64,000 nucleotides of DNA from NCBI GenBank assembly GCA_030762935.1, contig CM060884.1, forward strand, positions 71,969,696-72,033,695. The letters are read 5' to 3'. Of the stretch, positions 22,481-33,620 are shown one piece after another (position 1 is the first letter of the stretch; every line of letters starts with the position of its first letter). The position numbers and the translations under genes were made by a program. Under the pieces are notes generated by a model that was given only the letters and a program-made list of their open reading frames with translations, made no database searches and had not been told where the DNA came from. The DNA is from Hymenopus coronatus (lineage: Eukaryota > Arthropoda > Insecta > Mantodea > Hymenopodidae).

Positions 22481-22906
22481 AAGGTAAGCCGACTAAGAAC
22501 TATTTTATATTGTAACAAAACAGCTTTTTAAGTTTTCACAATTTTTGATCAAATCTGAGATATTTGTAGATCAAGTAGACGCACAAATCATTTGTATAGG
22601 CAGTATTAAAGATAGAATGTAACACATCAGATGGTTTTTTTGCTGAGAGTTCAGCATATTTAGGAACTCTAAATCCGTACAAATAGATATATACTTAAAA
22701 TAAGAACTATAGCTTTCCTTATATATACTTTATTTCACTGCTTAGGGCGTGGCTCGGTGGCAGCGCTGTCAATGTAATAATACAATGAGTTAAATAAACA
22801 ATGTGAGTAATACACTGTTAAAATGCCAATGACATCATAGTATACTAATATATACTTAATTGTAACAACAGTAATAATAACGCAATATTTTTATTTACTA
22901 TCCTGA

Positions 22907-25620
22907 CTATAAATCACTCTTCTTTAGTCTCTTTTTAAAACTATTTATACTTTGAGGCAAAGTCTCCAGTAAATCTGCAGGTATTTTGTTCCATTCGTTT
23001 ATTGTTCTATTTGTGAAGGAGAATTTACCTATGTCTGTTTTCTGTTCCCTATTTCTTATTTTTTCCGAGTTATCATTCCTCCCACAGTATAATGGCTTTA
23101 ATAATCGTTTGGATATGTCTTTCCATGCAGGTTCCCCCTTATAGGCTCTAAACATTGCACATAGCCTTGCTCGTCTCCTACGTTTTTCTAGTGTTCCCAG
23201 GAAGTAGCGGTGCTGGTATGACTTTCGAATCGTTTACTTCTGTCTACAAATTTAGCTGCTCTTTATTGAACTCTCTCTAGTGCCAGTTTTTGCCCCACCC
23301 GATACGGATCCCAGCATGCAGCATTATTTTCTAATATTGGTCGAACTAAAGAAGTGTATGCCAAATTTCGCGACTTTCCATTGCTGCGTTTTAAAATCCT
23401 CATTACGAAATGCAACGATTTCCACGCCTTCCCAGTGATCGAGTTTACATGTTCCCCCACTCCAATCTTTGATTTAGTATTACCCCTAAATATCTGGTGC
23501 TATTTACTCTCAGTATTTTCTTATTGTCTAATTTATATGTTACGTTTTCTACTATTCTTGCCCTTGAAAATATAATTGTTTTACATTTGTTTGGATTTAT
23601 CTCCATTTATTATATTTTGCCCAGAGTTGAATTTTGTTTAAATCTTCTTGTAGATCTATTGTGTCACCTCTACCGCTAATATTTCTATAGATTATACAAT
23701 CGTCTGCAAATAGGCGAATCTGAGATGTTATCCCTTCCCGTAAATCGGGCAACGGCCCGATCACGCTTCCCTGGGGCACACCAGAAGTTACATTTATAGG
23801 AGACGATAGTTTATTTCCCACCCGCAATCTTTGGGTTCGTTCGCTCAAGAATTCCCGAATCCAAGTTATCACTCTGTTGTCTATTTGCAGATTACAAAGT
23901 TTTTCTATTAGTCGTCCATGAGGTACAAGGTCAAACGCTTTAGAAAAATCAATTATTATAGCATGTACTTTTCCACCCGCGTCAAGTGTATCGGCTACAT
24001 CCTAACAAACAGCTACTAGTTGACTCACAAGAATGTCCGTTCCGGAAACCATGTTGGCCTTCGAAGAGCCAATGCGTTTTATCCCACTCACGTCTTAAAT
24101 ATTGTGCTATAAGATGCTCAACTTGTTTGCTTGCTACTGATGTCAAACTAACTGGTCTTTAGTTTGCCGCATTTGTTCGATCCCCTGCTTTATAAATAGG
24201 CACAACTATAGCCTGCTTCCAATCTTGCGGTATACTTCCGTTATTTACTGCTACTTCGAATAGCCGCAATATGTATGGAACGATTGCCTCCCCCCCCCCC
24301 GCCAATCTTAAGAAAGTCGCCCGAAATGCCATCTGGCCCGACTGATTTATGTTTTCCTAATTTAGCTAACCATCTTCTAATGTCACTTGGCTTCACTGTC
24401 ATAGGGGGCCCTTCCGTTCTTTTAATACAGGCATTGCTCTTTACTCGAAAAATTGAAGCGAAATGTTGATTAAACACTTCGGCTTTTGACAATGAATCGG
24501 CCGTTAGTATATTTCCATTCTTGATTTCTGGAATGATTTCTGCGTTTCCCCTGCGCCTTCTTACAAATTTAAAAAATTGCTGCCAACTATTCCTGTCAGA
24601 CGAGAGAATACTTTTTAAGAAATGTTCTTCCGCGGTAATCTTTTCTAATAGAAGTTCGTTTGACAAAACTCGGAATTTATTTGCGTGATGACTACTAATT
24701 TTTCGTGAACTATATGCTCTCCTGACTTGTTTCTTTAGCCGTTTTACTGTTTTATTGCAATATTCCGGGTCAGGGTTTTTAGTTAGCATTTTAAGGAGTA
24801 TAAATTTATAAGTTGCTTCCATAACAATTTTTTTAAAATTTTGCCATATTTCTTCTACCGAGCTTCCAGATTGGGACCACAGCGAATATTTTTCGTTTAA
24901 GAATTGTTGCAGCCTCGGAATATCTCCTTTGTAATATTGGTAAAAGTGTCTCATTTCATCCGTGTGAAACTTGGCACGTATTCCTTCTACTTTAAGTAAT
25001 ACGCAGTTATGGTCACTTATACCTGAAAAAACCTCGCCCTCTAGTACAGTTTCTTCTGCCTTTACAAGAAATACGTCCAAAACCGCCCCTTCTCTGGTTG
25101 GGGTTTTTACAGTTTGAACAAGACCACCTTCCCAAACCAGGTCATTAACAATAGCCTGCGATTCCCCACCCCTTACGTCACCCGCCCAGTTAACTCGCGG
25201 AAGATTTAGGTCTCCCCCTACAATTACCTGCTCACTGGCCATGTCACTCTTAAAAATTCGTTTTGCAAGTGATTTTAGTGATCCTAAGTGATCACCTGGT
25301 GGCCTATATATTCCTATTACCTGCCATTTACTTTTACTATAGTTTCCTGAAATTTCTACTTGTAAGATTTCATATTCCTCATCCCTCCATAATTCGACAG
25401 CATTGTATATATTCTTGACACAAATAAATATCCCACCTCCTCTGCCATTCCTATCTCTTCTTATTGTCGTGAGGTTATTCCCTAATACTTCAGCGTTTGT
25501 AATATCTGGATGAAGCCATGATTCAGTACCTATTACTACGTCTGGATTCATAAGCATCTATTAAGTTTGAGAATTCTAATTTTTTATTTAAGATACTTCG
25601 ACAATTCCTGCAAAATCACT
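22907..25620 (-). pseudogene. LINE ORF2: APE endonuclease and reverse transcriptase
   Basis: The endonuclease starts near 25620 with NCRSILNKKLEFSNLIDAY. After a one-base shift it gives PDVVIGTESWLHPDI (catalytic Glu context), IYRPPGDH, IVGGDLNLPRVNWAG and GISDHNCVLL (SDH motif). The RT follows: HKSVGPDGI, then VPIYKAGDRTNAAN and RPVSLTSV, IIIDFSKAFD (motif A Asp), GVPQGSVIGPL (motif B), and LFADDCIIYR (catalytic DD). The C-terminus has RTDIGKFS-like DIGKFSFTNRTINEWNKIP and ends at 22907. Breaks include a shift at a C run near 24290-24302, an in-frame stop near 24160, and a loss of about seven residues between GPL and DLREGI in the palm. Family knowledge: the product nicks target DNA and primes reverse transcription there. 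Confidence 0.9.
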
Positions 25621-25664
25621 AGAGACTCGCCTTTATTATTAGGTTTTTCGTCGGCGTTCCATTG

Positions 25665-26597
25665 TCAGTTGCCACCGGCCTCATGCCGTCCACCACCTTC
25701 CTCGTCTCGTCCATCACCGTCCTCGTCTCGTCCGCAGCCCCCCTCGCCAGATGCGCCACCGTCGTGTTCATCACCGTCCTCGTCTCGTCCAGCGCCGTCC
25801 TCTTCCCGTTCTCCGCCGAACGATGCAGCCACTCTAGTGAAAAGTGACGCCAATGACGCCGCTCCTCTCCTATTTAGGTGCACACCGTCACGCCCTAAAT
25901 CATTATCACCCAGCCAACGAAGAGAAGACCCAGTCGCTCTGCCACCCATTGAAAACAGTCATTTACTCTACCAACCTTGCGCCAGTTTACGTCTCTGCGT
26001 CGTACCACTCCACTTAAAATTATTTTAGCAGCGGGAAATTTACTTTTCATTGTTGTAGCCAAATCGTACATGTTCCCCATGATGTGGTCTACGCTTCCCC
26101 TCAGGTCATTTGATCCTACATGCACAATTACCGTTTCCGGATTTCTTTGTTCCTGCCGCTCCACAACGTGCCTCATCTGCTCCGTTCTTATTCCAGGGAA
26201 GCACTCTACAGTCAACTCTGCACTGTGATGTCCAACATGCTTTGTTATTGAGTCTCCCACCAACAAACATTGTTCCCGCTTTGTGTGCACCTCCGGATTT
26301 TTTGACATTTTCAATTCTTCTTTCAATTGTCGTATTTGTTCTTCGGCTCGCTGCAACTTTACTCTCAGCCGCCGAATCTCATCCATCATTTTAATTTCTT
26401 TTTCCATTAACATGTGGGGTTTTCTCGCACTGAATACACTTCCAAGACATGCATTTCACCGCCTCTTGCACTGGTCCTGGGTTTATTTCTACCCCACCTA
26501 TCACCAATAACACCAATGCATAGAAGTGCATCTTCGTATCTTTCCCGATGTAACTTTCGTCCCGCTCTATCTGTCCACGTCTGCAGTCACACCCCAT
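25665..26597 (-). pseudogene. LINE ORF1: 2A-like motif, Cys-rich stub, coiled coil and SGNH-hydrolase-like domain
   Basis: Family knowledge: ORF1 of CR1-group LINEs often joins a PHD-like finger to an esterase of the SGNH superfamily; it is thought to bind the element RNA or lipid. Seen here: the frame from 26597 has a hydrophobic segment (MHFYALVLLVIG), then GVEINPGP, then CMSWKCIQCEK, which looks like the start of a PHD-like finger. At about 26400 the frame shifts and an EKEIKMMDEIRRLR coiled coil follows. The SGNH marks are all present: LLVGDSITKH (block I Ser), VHVGSNDLRG (block III Asn) and, after another shift, DGVHLNRRG (block V Asp/His). The tail near 25670-25800 is a low-complexity GRDEDGD stretch. 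The frameshifts, and probably a loss of most of the finger, make it non-functional as it stands. Confidence 0.8.
26472..26498 (-). other. 2A-like ribosome-skipping motif in LINE ORF1
   Basis: The codons read GGVEINPGP directly after a hydrophobic run (ALVLLVI). The 2A consensus is D-V/I-E-X-N-P-G-P; here the first position is Gly. Such motifs are known near the ORF1 N-terminus of APE-type LINEs. Confidence 0.75.
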
Positions 26598-26744
26598 CGC
26601 GAGCAGGTAGCAAATACGTCCGTCCCTGATGGATCTCCGGAGATAACTGAAATCGGCTTATGTGCAAGGTATTTGATGTGACATGACAAATGGTGTGATG
26701 GCAATTAACAGGTGTCAGTTGGCAATCCTGTATCGATAAAGGAT

Positions 26745-26760
26745 TCTTTCTTTATTTCTT

Positions 26761-26802
<42 letters not shown>

Positions 26803-26803
26803 G
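26745..26803. repeat. (TC)n microsatellite
   Basis: TTTC units grade into a pure TC run of about 40 bases. Confidence 0.95.
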
Positions 26804-26844
26804 AAGTGCAGCTTAAATATTCATTAGCCAAGGTTGACACTTAA

Positions 26845-27240
26845 GGACCATAGCTTAACTCTTAGTTGCCTGCATTATTATATTCCATATGCCGTTTTTC
26901 TTCCCAATTAAAAGTTTAAATTCTTCTAAACCAGTTTTCATAATCCTGCCAAAGGCACTACCAAAAATGTGGTTCAAATGACCATGAGTGTTAGGTGATA
27001 GATACTGGAGTGGCCATCCATTCAAAGCCAAATGTTGCAAGTTCAAATCCCAGTGATTGTGGTAAAGGACGGGGAGAGCCCAAGTAAAATAATCGGTGTG
27101 AAGCTTGGAAGATAATGGGATTACAGTCCACTGTAGTTATGTGAGTTTTACTCTTTTATTTATTTAAAACATCACTGCAATTTTAGGGAAAAAATTGTAT
27201 ATATTTTTACAATATAATATATCGTTTAAATAGTTACAAA
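26845..27240. mobile_element. PiggyBac-like MITE copy, interrupted and missing a clear right end
   Basis: It starts TTAACTCTTAGTTGCCTGC, matching the 53038 copy, and resumes at 27113 with CTGTAGTTATGTGAGTTTTA and ACTGCAATTTTAGGG. In between lies about 200 bp of other sequence, including a tRNA-like CAAGTTCAAATCCCAGTGA near 27045, probably a SINE. The right inverted repeat was not found. Confidence 0.55.
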
Positions 27241-27390
27241 GTTTTTCATTGTGCTTTGAATTTGCACTGTTTAGTGGTTAACTTCATTCCATGCAAAACT
27301 ATGTGCATAGCTTTTCCAGAGAACTGAAAATATAATACATTAATTTGGACGTACCGAAAGCGTAATTAACCTACAATTTTGGCCACCCAA
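27241..27390. other. Unassigned AT-rich sequence
   Basis: Nothing recognised. Confidence 0.4.
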
Positions 27391-27715
27391 ATTACTATCA
27401 GGCTGTCTGGCTGACACACGTTATTCGCTCCTGTCCTTAAAAATAGCTCCTACTCAAGCAGCTGGTATCCTAGAGCTGACTTCTTCTTTCAGCCTGCAGG
27501 AGGGCCAGACACCGACCAGGAGAGCTTTCCTCTTCTGCCACCAGAAGCCGAACCACCAGCACAACTGCCTTGTGGCTCCAACCATAAGCTCGTCCAGCTT
27601 GTATTCCATCTGCCAAGGAATCGTGCAGGTTGCTGGGTAACTGATGGCAGGCGAAGCTATTTATTGGAGAACCTTGGTGACGCTCATGTTTAAGGGCACC
27701 AACCTGTGAACATTA
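27391..27715. other. GC-rich block open in several frames
   Basis: An island of higher GC in AT-rich surroundings. On the plus strand, 27498-27632 follows a good acceptor (CTTCTTCTTTCAG) and precedes possible donors (GCAGGTTGCT or GGGTAACT). A frame there has a strong C/G third-position bias (CTGCAGGAGGGCCAGACACC). The minus strand is open as well. It could be an isolated host exon or a conserved interspersed repeat. No domain was recognised. Confidence 0.3.
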
Positions 27716-27769
27716 AAAATTCAAAGTTTCTTATTCATTATGTTCTATTTTTACTGCATGCCTCTATTG

Positions 27770-28120
27770 TTATGTAGATCACGTTAAAACACACAATTTA
27801 TGGCATATATGTATAGACATACTTTTTTGTGACGTTGACCATTTTTAGATATTCCTTGTTATTGGATTCAGTCTTAAAATACTTAAACTTTTCACATACG
27901 GGAATCCAAGAACTCCTGACAATCCAGAAACAGATTTCATCCACATGGGACACAGTTTTTTAAAATATTTTACCATCATTTTAGCCTAGTGTGTTCCATG
28001 AAAGCATTTCTGGTATTTATCTCAACTCGCATGAAGCAGATAGAAGAATAATCCTTTTAACAACGATTTGTTACAGAGATGCAGGGAAAGTCAGGTATAT
28101 GGTACACATCAGATATTTAA
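27770..28120 (+). mobile_element. Family H tail-end half, diverged
   Basis: From GTTAAAACACACAATTTATG to GGTACACATCAGATATTT. Confidence 0.75.
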
Positions 28121-28387
28121 CTTAGTTTTATTCCCATTATTTCTCTGCTTGTGTTTCGACCTTCAACACTTGTTCTGTAGAAATGCTAATTAATGTATGA
28201 AGGAAGTGTGAGGAGGGAAGAGGGAAATATTGGAGAATCCTTACAACAAAGAGAACAACTTCCACAATACCTTTTATTCGCTGCTCTTTATAAAAAGAAC
28301 GTTAGCGAGAAAATTCTTTGTAACAACATCTCTTTTTAAACAAAGAGTGTGTAAATGAAACAAAAGGTGTTGCAAATCAAGCCACAC
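28121..28387. other. Unassigned sequence
   Basis: Nothing recognised. Confidence 0.4.
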
Positions 28388-29301
28388 CTCATGTGTTCCA
28401 TTCCGATAACTTTCTCTACACATTCTGTTTCAATTATTATGCGAAAGCTTATTCCGCTATCTTTTTCATGCAACACAGATAAATAAGAATAAATATTGCT
28501 TGATTTCTTTGTAGGTACAAGGTATTGTAATGACAAACTCTTGTATGAGAAAAGTGTAAGTTTTTTAAAGCTGAAATTAAAAATAGAGTATCTCAAAAAC
28601 GATCAACTCCATGAAAATAATGCATATAACATAAATTATGTGTTTCAAAGTGCTCTACATTTTTATGTGTGGTAAGTGTTTGTCCATCTCTTACGGTTTA
28701 GCAGTTATGCAAAATTCCGTAAAATTCATCCAGAATAAAGTAGTCTTCAGAGGCTATTCCCAGGAAGTTCAAGATGTATTTTATTTGTGAGGTAAATATC
28801 TTCAATATACGATATTTTAATCAAAATCGTTAAGAGCCATTTTTAAGAAAATCAAAATTTTCGAAAAGAGTTCCATGTAAAGGGTAGTTTGGGGTGGGGA
28901 GATTTTTGTCAACATCTTCGTGTCGCATCCCTGGAACATACTAAACTTAAATACCAACAAAAATATATTTGTCTTCAAGGTAATACATAACCTATAAATG
29001 TTGTTGCTATAACCAAAAATAAAATTAGTAGGCAAGGGATGAATTGAGTAAAAATAAACAAAGGCCCTTCCTCCCTAAAAGTTTGATATCTTACCGACTT
29101 TTCATTTTTGAGTTATCGTGTTCACAGACAAATCAACACAGTGACACACACACACACGGACCTTTTTGTGAAAATGCCTTTTTTGGATACAGGGGACTCT
29201 AAAACATACATTTCTGGTGAAATCTCGGTATCGATTTTTAGTGGAGTGCAATACCTTCTATATACACTATGTAGATAGTACGTGTAGAGAAAGTAATAAA
29301 A
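28388..29301 (-). mobile_element. Family H copy with a ~115-bp insertion
   Basis: From CACCTCATGTGTTCC to the hairpin (CACTATGTAGATAGTACGTG). At about 28960-29078 foreign sequence splits the TACCAA...GTTTGGTAT hairpin block. Confidence 0.8.
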
Positions 29302-30030
29302 ATACATTTTTCGTCGTTTTCATCGTGTGGAATGATTTGAATTTGGCGCCAGATTTTTAATTTAAAATTAATAACTCAAAAATTACTTATGATACATAAA
29401 CCAAATTTTAAAGCGTGTAACTACTATACAATATAAATGCATGTTCAAAATTTCAGGCTGATTGGTTGAAAACTGTTGGATTTAGGCATTTCATAGTTGC
29501 GTTACCTTAAATACAAATTTTCTCTAGATATAAGTTGGAACGCTGGTTATACTACTAATGATAACTTTCGTTATTGTTTAGTTATGCCAAATCCTGGGTG
29601 GCCCTCGTATAGCAGATGAACAGAATGCTTGTTTTGCTCGGTTCTCTTGTCCTAAGAACGATAGGACAAAGGAAGGGTCCTTTCCCCGACTCCCATGAAC
29701 CACCTTGCTGCATGAGGGATGGTTAATTAAAGGGTGAGGAAGTGCCAGGGGAAGAGAATGCTGAACAATGAAGCTATCGCTTTGGTGGTTATATCGACCA
29801 CGGGGAACATAGGCACACAAAGAGATGAGCACTGTCTTGTCCCGTACACCTCATTCCTTACCGTTTGTAGGGTACTTTATTACGTCATGTTTTATTTTAT
29901 TGTCTGATACTGTCAACTTGCAGGTGAGTGTTCTACAGGATGGTTTATATAGAGCTGACACATTTCTTTCATTAATTGTTTCAAAACGTGTTACGCTGGG
30001 GACAACTTATTATACCTAAATTGTAGAGGA
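29302..30030. other. Unassigned sequence
   Basis: A minus frame of 84 codons (29578-29832) lies in a GC-richer part without a domain. No repeat match within the window. Confidence 0.4.
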
Positions 30031-30039
30031 ATTTTGGGA

Positions 30040-30540
30040 GATTATTTACCTCTATAACAAATGTTGAAAATGTCCTCCATCCTGCATAAGGCACAACTCA
30101 ACACGTCGTTCCATGTTACTGGCCAATCGTTGGAGGACTCTGTTGTCAATAGCTTGAATCTCTTTGTGATGTGCTTCAGATCGTCCAATGTCTGGGGACG
30201 TGTGACGTAAACCCTGTCTTTTAAGTAACCCTATAGAAAGAAGTCAGGCGATGTCAAATCTGGAGATCTCGGAGGCCACAGGTTCCTGGAAATTATCCGG
30301 TCATCAAAGAAACTTGCAATTAGGTTCATGGATTCATTTAATGTATGGCAGGTAACGCCATTTTGCTGAAAATGTCCTTGAGTCAGCTCTTCATTGTACT
30401 GCATTTTCACGTTGACTACAAGAACAAAATGTCGAAACAGCTGCCAAGATTGCAATTAGGAATAAAACAAACATCTGCGCATTTAGTGAAAAGGAATCGA
30501 AACTCCAGAACATTCTGCTTAATTTGGTGCTAAAATTGCG
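30040..30540 (-). pseudogene. Transposase C-terminal fragment of the DUF4817 (IS630/Tc1/mariner-superfamily) type
   Basis: The minus frame carries HFQQNGVTCHT (the HFQQDGATPHT catalytic block, with Asp changed to Asn), then LWPPRSPDLTSPDFFL (the third catalytic Asp context). Past 30240, in a shifted frame, it has LKRQGLRHTSPDI and LQRLASNMERRVELCL. These are the closing helices of insect transposases whose N-terminus is a DUF4817 helix-turn-helix. The Asp-to-Asn change and stops show it is dead. Terminal repeats were not found. Confidence 0.75.
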
Positions 30541-30779
30541 ATATTGAATGAATTTCCAACGGAATAATTAAAGAAAGAAATGTGTCATTTCTACATAAAT
30601 CACTATATATCGAACCAATAGGGTATACCTATGCTGGTTTTGTCAACTCGTTCGCTGATAGGAATAGCCACCTTATTCAACTGGAAGTGAGATTAGGTAA
30701 CGTGTCTCCTTTCAAAATGGTGCAGACCGACGATTGACGATCTTTCGTTTGGTTAATCGGGACTACAGAGAAAATGCCT

Positions 30780-31390
30780 GTTTCGAAGTTTACATGAATA
30801 TAAGCAGGTCTCGAGATGTTTGGAGTTTACAAAATCCTTTTACGCACGTCTGGTAGAGCATTTTGCTTTTGGTATAATGCCTAAAGTTACGGTGGGGATG
30901 GGGTTTGATCTGATGGAGAATAGCACTGTTAAAATAGGCAGTAATCAGTATTGCTCGTGAACCTCCAAACCCAAAATCCAACCCTTATGCGGCCACGTCT
31001 TTTCTTAGCAACTACGTATTCTGGAACATAGCGAGTATTGTCTGGTGGCCACAAATACCTTTTCATCTGAGAAAATCACTCTCCTGCTTTGACCAAGTAT
31101 TCAAGAGCAAACCCCATTCGACTGTTGCGGGCTGTTCAGTCAAATCTATTTTCTTTGCTGACTTTCGATGATGGATGTCAGCTTCATGGAGGTAGTTTCT
31201 CACCGTAGTAAGAGAGCAAGATAGCTTCAGAACGCGGTGCAATATTGTAGACGTTTTAAATGGTTCATCTCTGCTTGCATTTATAATCTTAGCATCGACT
31301 TCCTCAGTTGTTTTTCTTGGCTTGGATTTTTGGACCCGTCTTTAATCCTTCTTCACTGCGCTTCTGGAAACGTTTAATCCAATATGTTTG
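30780..31390 (-). pseudogene. Tc1-like transposase fragment
   Basis: The minus strand, read across frames, gives KSKPRKTTEEVDAKIINAS, then TSTILHRVLKLSCSLTTVRN, then SAKKIDLTEQ. After a shift it has VIFSDEK, the first catalytic Asp block, and LWPPDNTRYVPEYVVAKKR. These match the order in Tc1-family transposases (helix-turn-helix, then FSDE, then a W..DN.RY.PE..V block). The rest of the catalytic domain is missing. It is on the same strand as the fragment at 30040 but belongs to another family. Confidence 0.7.
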
Positions 31391-31402
31391 GAATAACTGC
31401 TT

Positions 31403-32350
31403 TTACTTTCTCTATACGCCTTATGCACATAGTGTATAGAGACGGTATTACACTCCACTTAAAAATTCGATACTGAGATTTCACCGGAAATATATCTTTT
31501 AGGGTTCCCTGTATCAAAAAAAGGTATTTTCAGAAAAAGGTCCGTGTATGTGAGTGTCCATTTGTCCGTGTGTCCATGTGTCTGTGAACACGACAGCTCA
31601 AAAACGAAAAGTCGGTAAAATACCAAAATTGGTATTTAAGTTTAATATCTTCCGGAGATGCGACACAAAGATTTTGAGAAAAGTCTCCCCACGCCCAACT
31701 ACCCTTTACATGGAAGTTTTTTTTATTTAGTGCGCTGATGACCTTGTAGTTGAGCGCCCTTAAACACTAACCATTATCATGGAAGTTTTTTCGAAAATTT
31801 TGATTTTCTCAAAAATGACCAACGATTTTGATTAAAATATCGAACATTAAGATATTTACCTGACAAATTAAATGTATATCTTGAATTTTCTGGGAATCGC
31901 CTCTGAAGAGTACTTTATTTTGGATAATTTAACGGAATTTTGAATAACTGCTAAACCGTAAGAGATGCACAAAAACTTACTTTAGGAAAAATGTAGAGCA
32001 CGTTAACACATACAATTTATGTTATGTACATTTTTTTCGTGGAGTTCGTCGTTTTTGAGACATTTCTTGTTTTTTGTTTCTGTTTTGATAAACTTATACT
32101 TTCTCATTCAGGAATTTTTTAACTGCTGTCCATACAAACAAAGGAACTTCAGTGACAGAGCAACCAGCTTTTGACTATAGTACTCCCTTATTTCGCTTCT
32201 ACTTACAAGGAAGCAAGAAACTAGACTATTTCTTTTTTTTTTTTTTTTTTTTTTGATTAGCATGAAGTAAATAGAAGTATAAGCTTTTTAAGAATAATTT
32301 GTTGCAGAGATGCAGAGAAGGTCATGTGAATGGTACACATCAGATTTTTT
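31403..32350 (+). mobile_element. Family H copy, full length, with a small retro-insertion
   Basis: From TTACTTTCTCTATACGCC-type hairpin to CACATCAGATTTTTT. A T run of about 20 expands at 32236-32254. A 55-bp insertion sits at 31723-31777. Confidence 0.85.
31723..31777 (+). repeat. 5'-truncated retroposon 3' end with target duplication
   Basis: The piece GCGCTGATGACCTTGTAGTT ... GCGCCCTTAAAC ... CCATTAT is flanked by CATGGAAGTTTTTT on both sides (31709 and 31778). It looks like the last bases of a SINE or LINE with an ATT/CAT-type tail. Confidence 0.65.
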
Positions 32351-32490
32351 TTTACATAGCCATGTGAAGGACAGGAATTGGATAGGTAGAGCCAGACTGA
32401 TAAATTCAATGCCATAGACGGGATTTGAACTACGGATCTCCCGATCTCTAGCCGGTTGCTCTGCCACTGAGCTACCATGGCAACATGCCG
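32346..32490 (-). repeat. tRNA-derived SINE, family J
   Basis: Minus-strand reading: TGGTAGCTCAGTGGCAGAGC (A box), GTAGTTCAAATCCCG (B box), then a body ending CCTGTCCTTCACATGGC and an A tail. The tail lies in the T run that closes the family H copy. Confidence 0.85.
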
Positions 32491-32629
32491 ACATAGCATT
32501 GAATTTCTCAACTGACTCGCATGTTTCCCGGTAAACCACAAGGTGTTCTCAAATTATTTTGAGATGACAACCTCAATGGCGACCTACAATGTTGTAAGTA
32601 CTTTTAAGTCCCAGGATGCATATTATAGC

Positions 32630-32995
32630 CAAATATTCATGGTTCAAATCCCGGCTATGACATTGCATTTTTCAGTCTGACTCTACCTATCCAACTCCTG
32701 TCCTACACATGGCTAGAGACCAAGAGATCCGTGTTCCAATCCCAGCTATGACATTGAATGTTTCAGTTTGACTCTATCTATTCAACTCCTGTCCTACACA
32801 TGGCTAGAGACCAAGAGATCCGTGTTTTAATCCCAGCTATGCCATTGAATGTTTCAGTTGACTCTATCTATTCAACTCCTGTCCTACACATGGCTAGAGA
32901 CCAAGAGATCCGTGTTTCAAATCCCAGCTAGGACATTGAATGTTTCAGTTTGACTCTATCTATTCAACTCCTGTCCTACACACGACTTGTGTGAA
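32630..32995 (+). repeat. Four-unit tandem of truncated SINE family J
   Basis: About 90-bp units: AGAGACCAAGAGATCCGTGT, AATCCCAGCTATGACATTGA, then TTCAACTCCTGTCCTACACA. Each unit is the anticodon/T-arm half of the tRNA head plus the body. The first unit lacks the AGAGACC part. A-rich tail at 32997-33010. Confidence 0.9.
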
Positions 32996-33011
32996 GAAGA
33001 AAAAAAAACAA

Positions 33012-33515
33012 TAAACTAATCGAGCCAGGTGGCTCAGGCATTTCGTCTGGGACTGACATTCAGGAGGTCCGGTTTTGATCCCCGTTGACCGCTCACTCTG
33101 ACATTGAGTTTTTATCCGTGGTTTTCCTGGGACCGCTTAGGCGAATGCTGGATTGCTGTATATCTACCACGGTTCATTTCCCCTTCATTCCTTATTTCAT
33201 TTCCCTTCTTCATCCTTAAGAAAGGCGCAGGTGTTGCTTGAGGCTTTGCAGGAAGATGGCACGGATGCCTCCTCCGAGTGAAACTCTCTTCCCCCTGGTT
33301 GAGGCTCCTTCCGGCCTTCCGGCGCCTGTATAGCTTCCCTACCGCACCAGGGCTGCCATCTAGTGAGAGACTTCCGTGCGTCTCTGCGCTTAGCTCCGCT
33401 TTTTTCTCTGTGCTGGCCTGTGGTTTCTCCTCCTCTCATCCTTCCCCCGGAGGGTGGTAAGCCGCAATAGATCTGTACCTGTCGCAGTTGCCGAGGGTCC
33501 TCCGATGTTAACATT
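33012..33515 (+). repeat. tRNA-derived SINE, family G, long GC-rich body
   Basis: The head AGCCAGGTGGCTCAGGCATT and CCGGTTTTGATCCCCG is tRNA-like. The body of about 430 bp is unusually GC-rich and produces spurious frames on both strands. It is the only copy in the window. Confidence 0.6.
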
Positions 33516-33620
33516 CTCTACTGTCTACTATTAAATTAACAGATTTTAATAATATCTAGAAAGTGTATTTTGAGCATATATACATATTTTAAAATGGAAC
33601 AATGCCTATTTGCATATACA

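Larger units (their letters stand above)
22640..26640 (-). mobile_element. CR1/L2-like non-LTR retrotransposon, near full length, decayed
   Basis: About 4 kb on the minus strand with the usual order: short 5' region, ORF1, ORF2 with endonuclease then reverse transcriptase, and a 3' untranslated part (22640-22906) with an AATAAA signal near 22735. No long A tail or target duplication could be defined. It is the largest single element of the window and is not interrupted by family H, which suggests it is comparatively young or protected by chance. Confidence 0.85.

Noticed and set aside
25567..26028. 153-codon Ser/Pro-rich plus-strand frame
   Set aside because: It is antisense to LINE ORF1, whose GAC/GAG-rich tail gives SSRP-type repeats on the other strand.
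33197..33514. 105-codon minus-strand frame rich in charged residues
   Set aside because: It lies within the GC-rich body of SINE G, which is open on both strands by composition.
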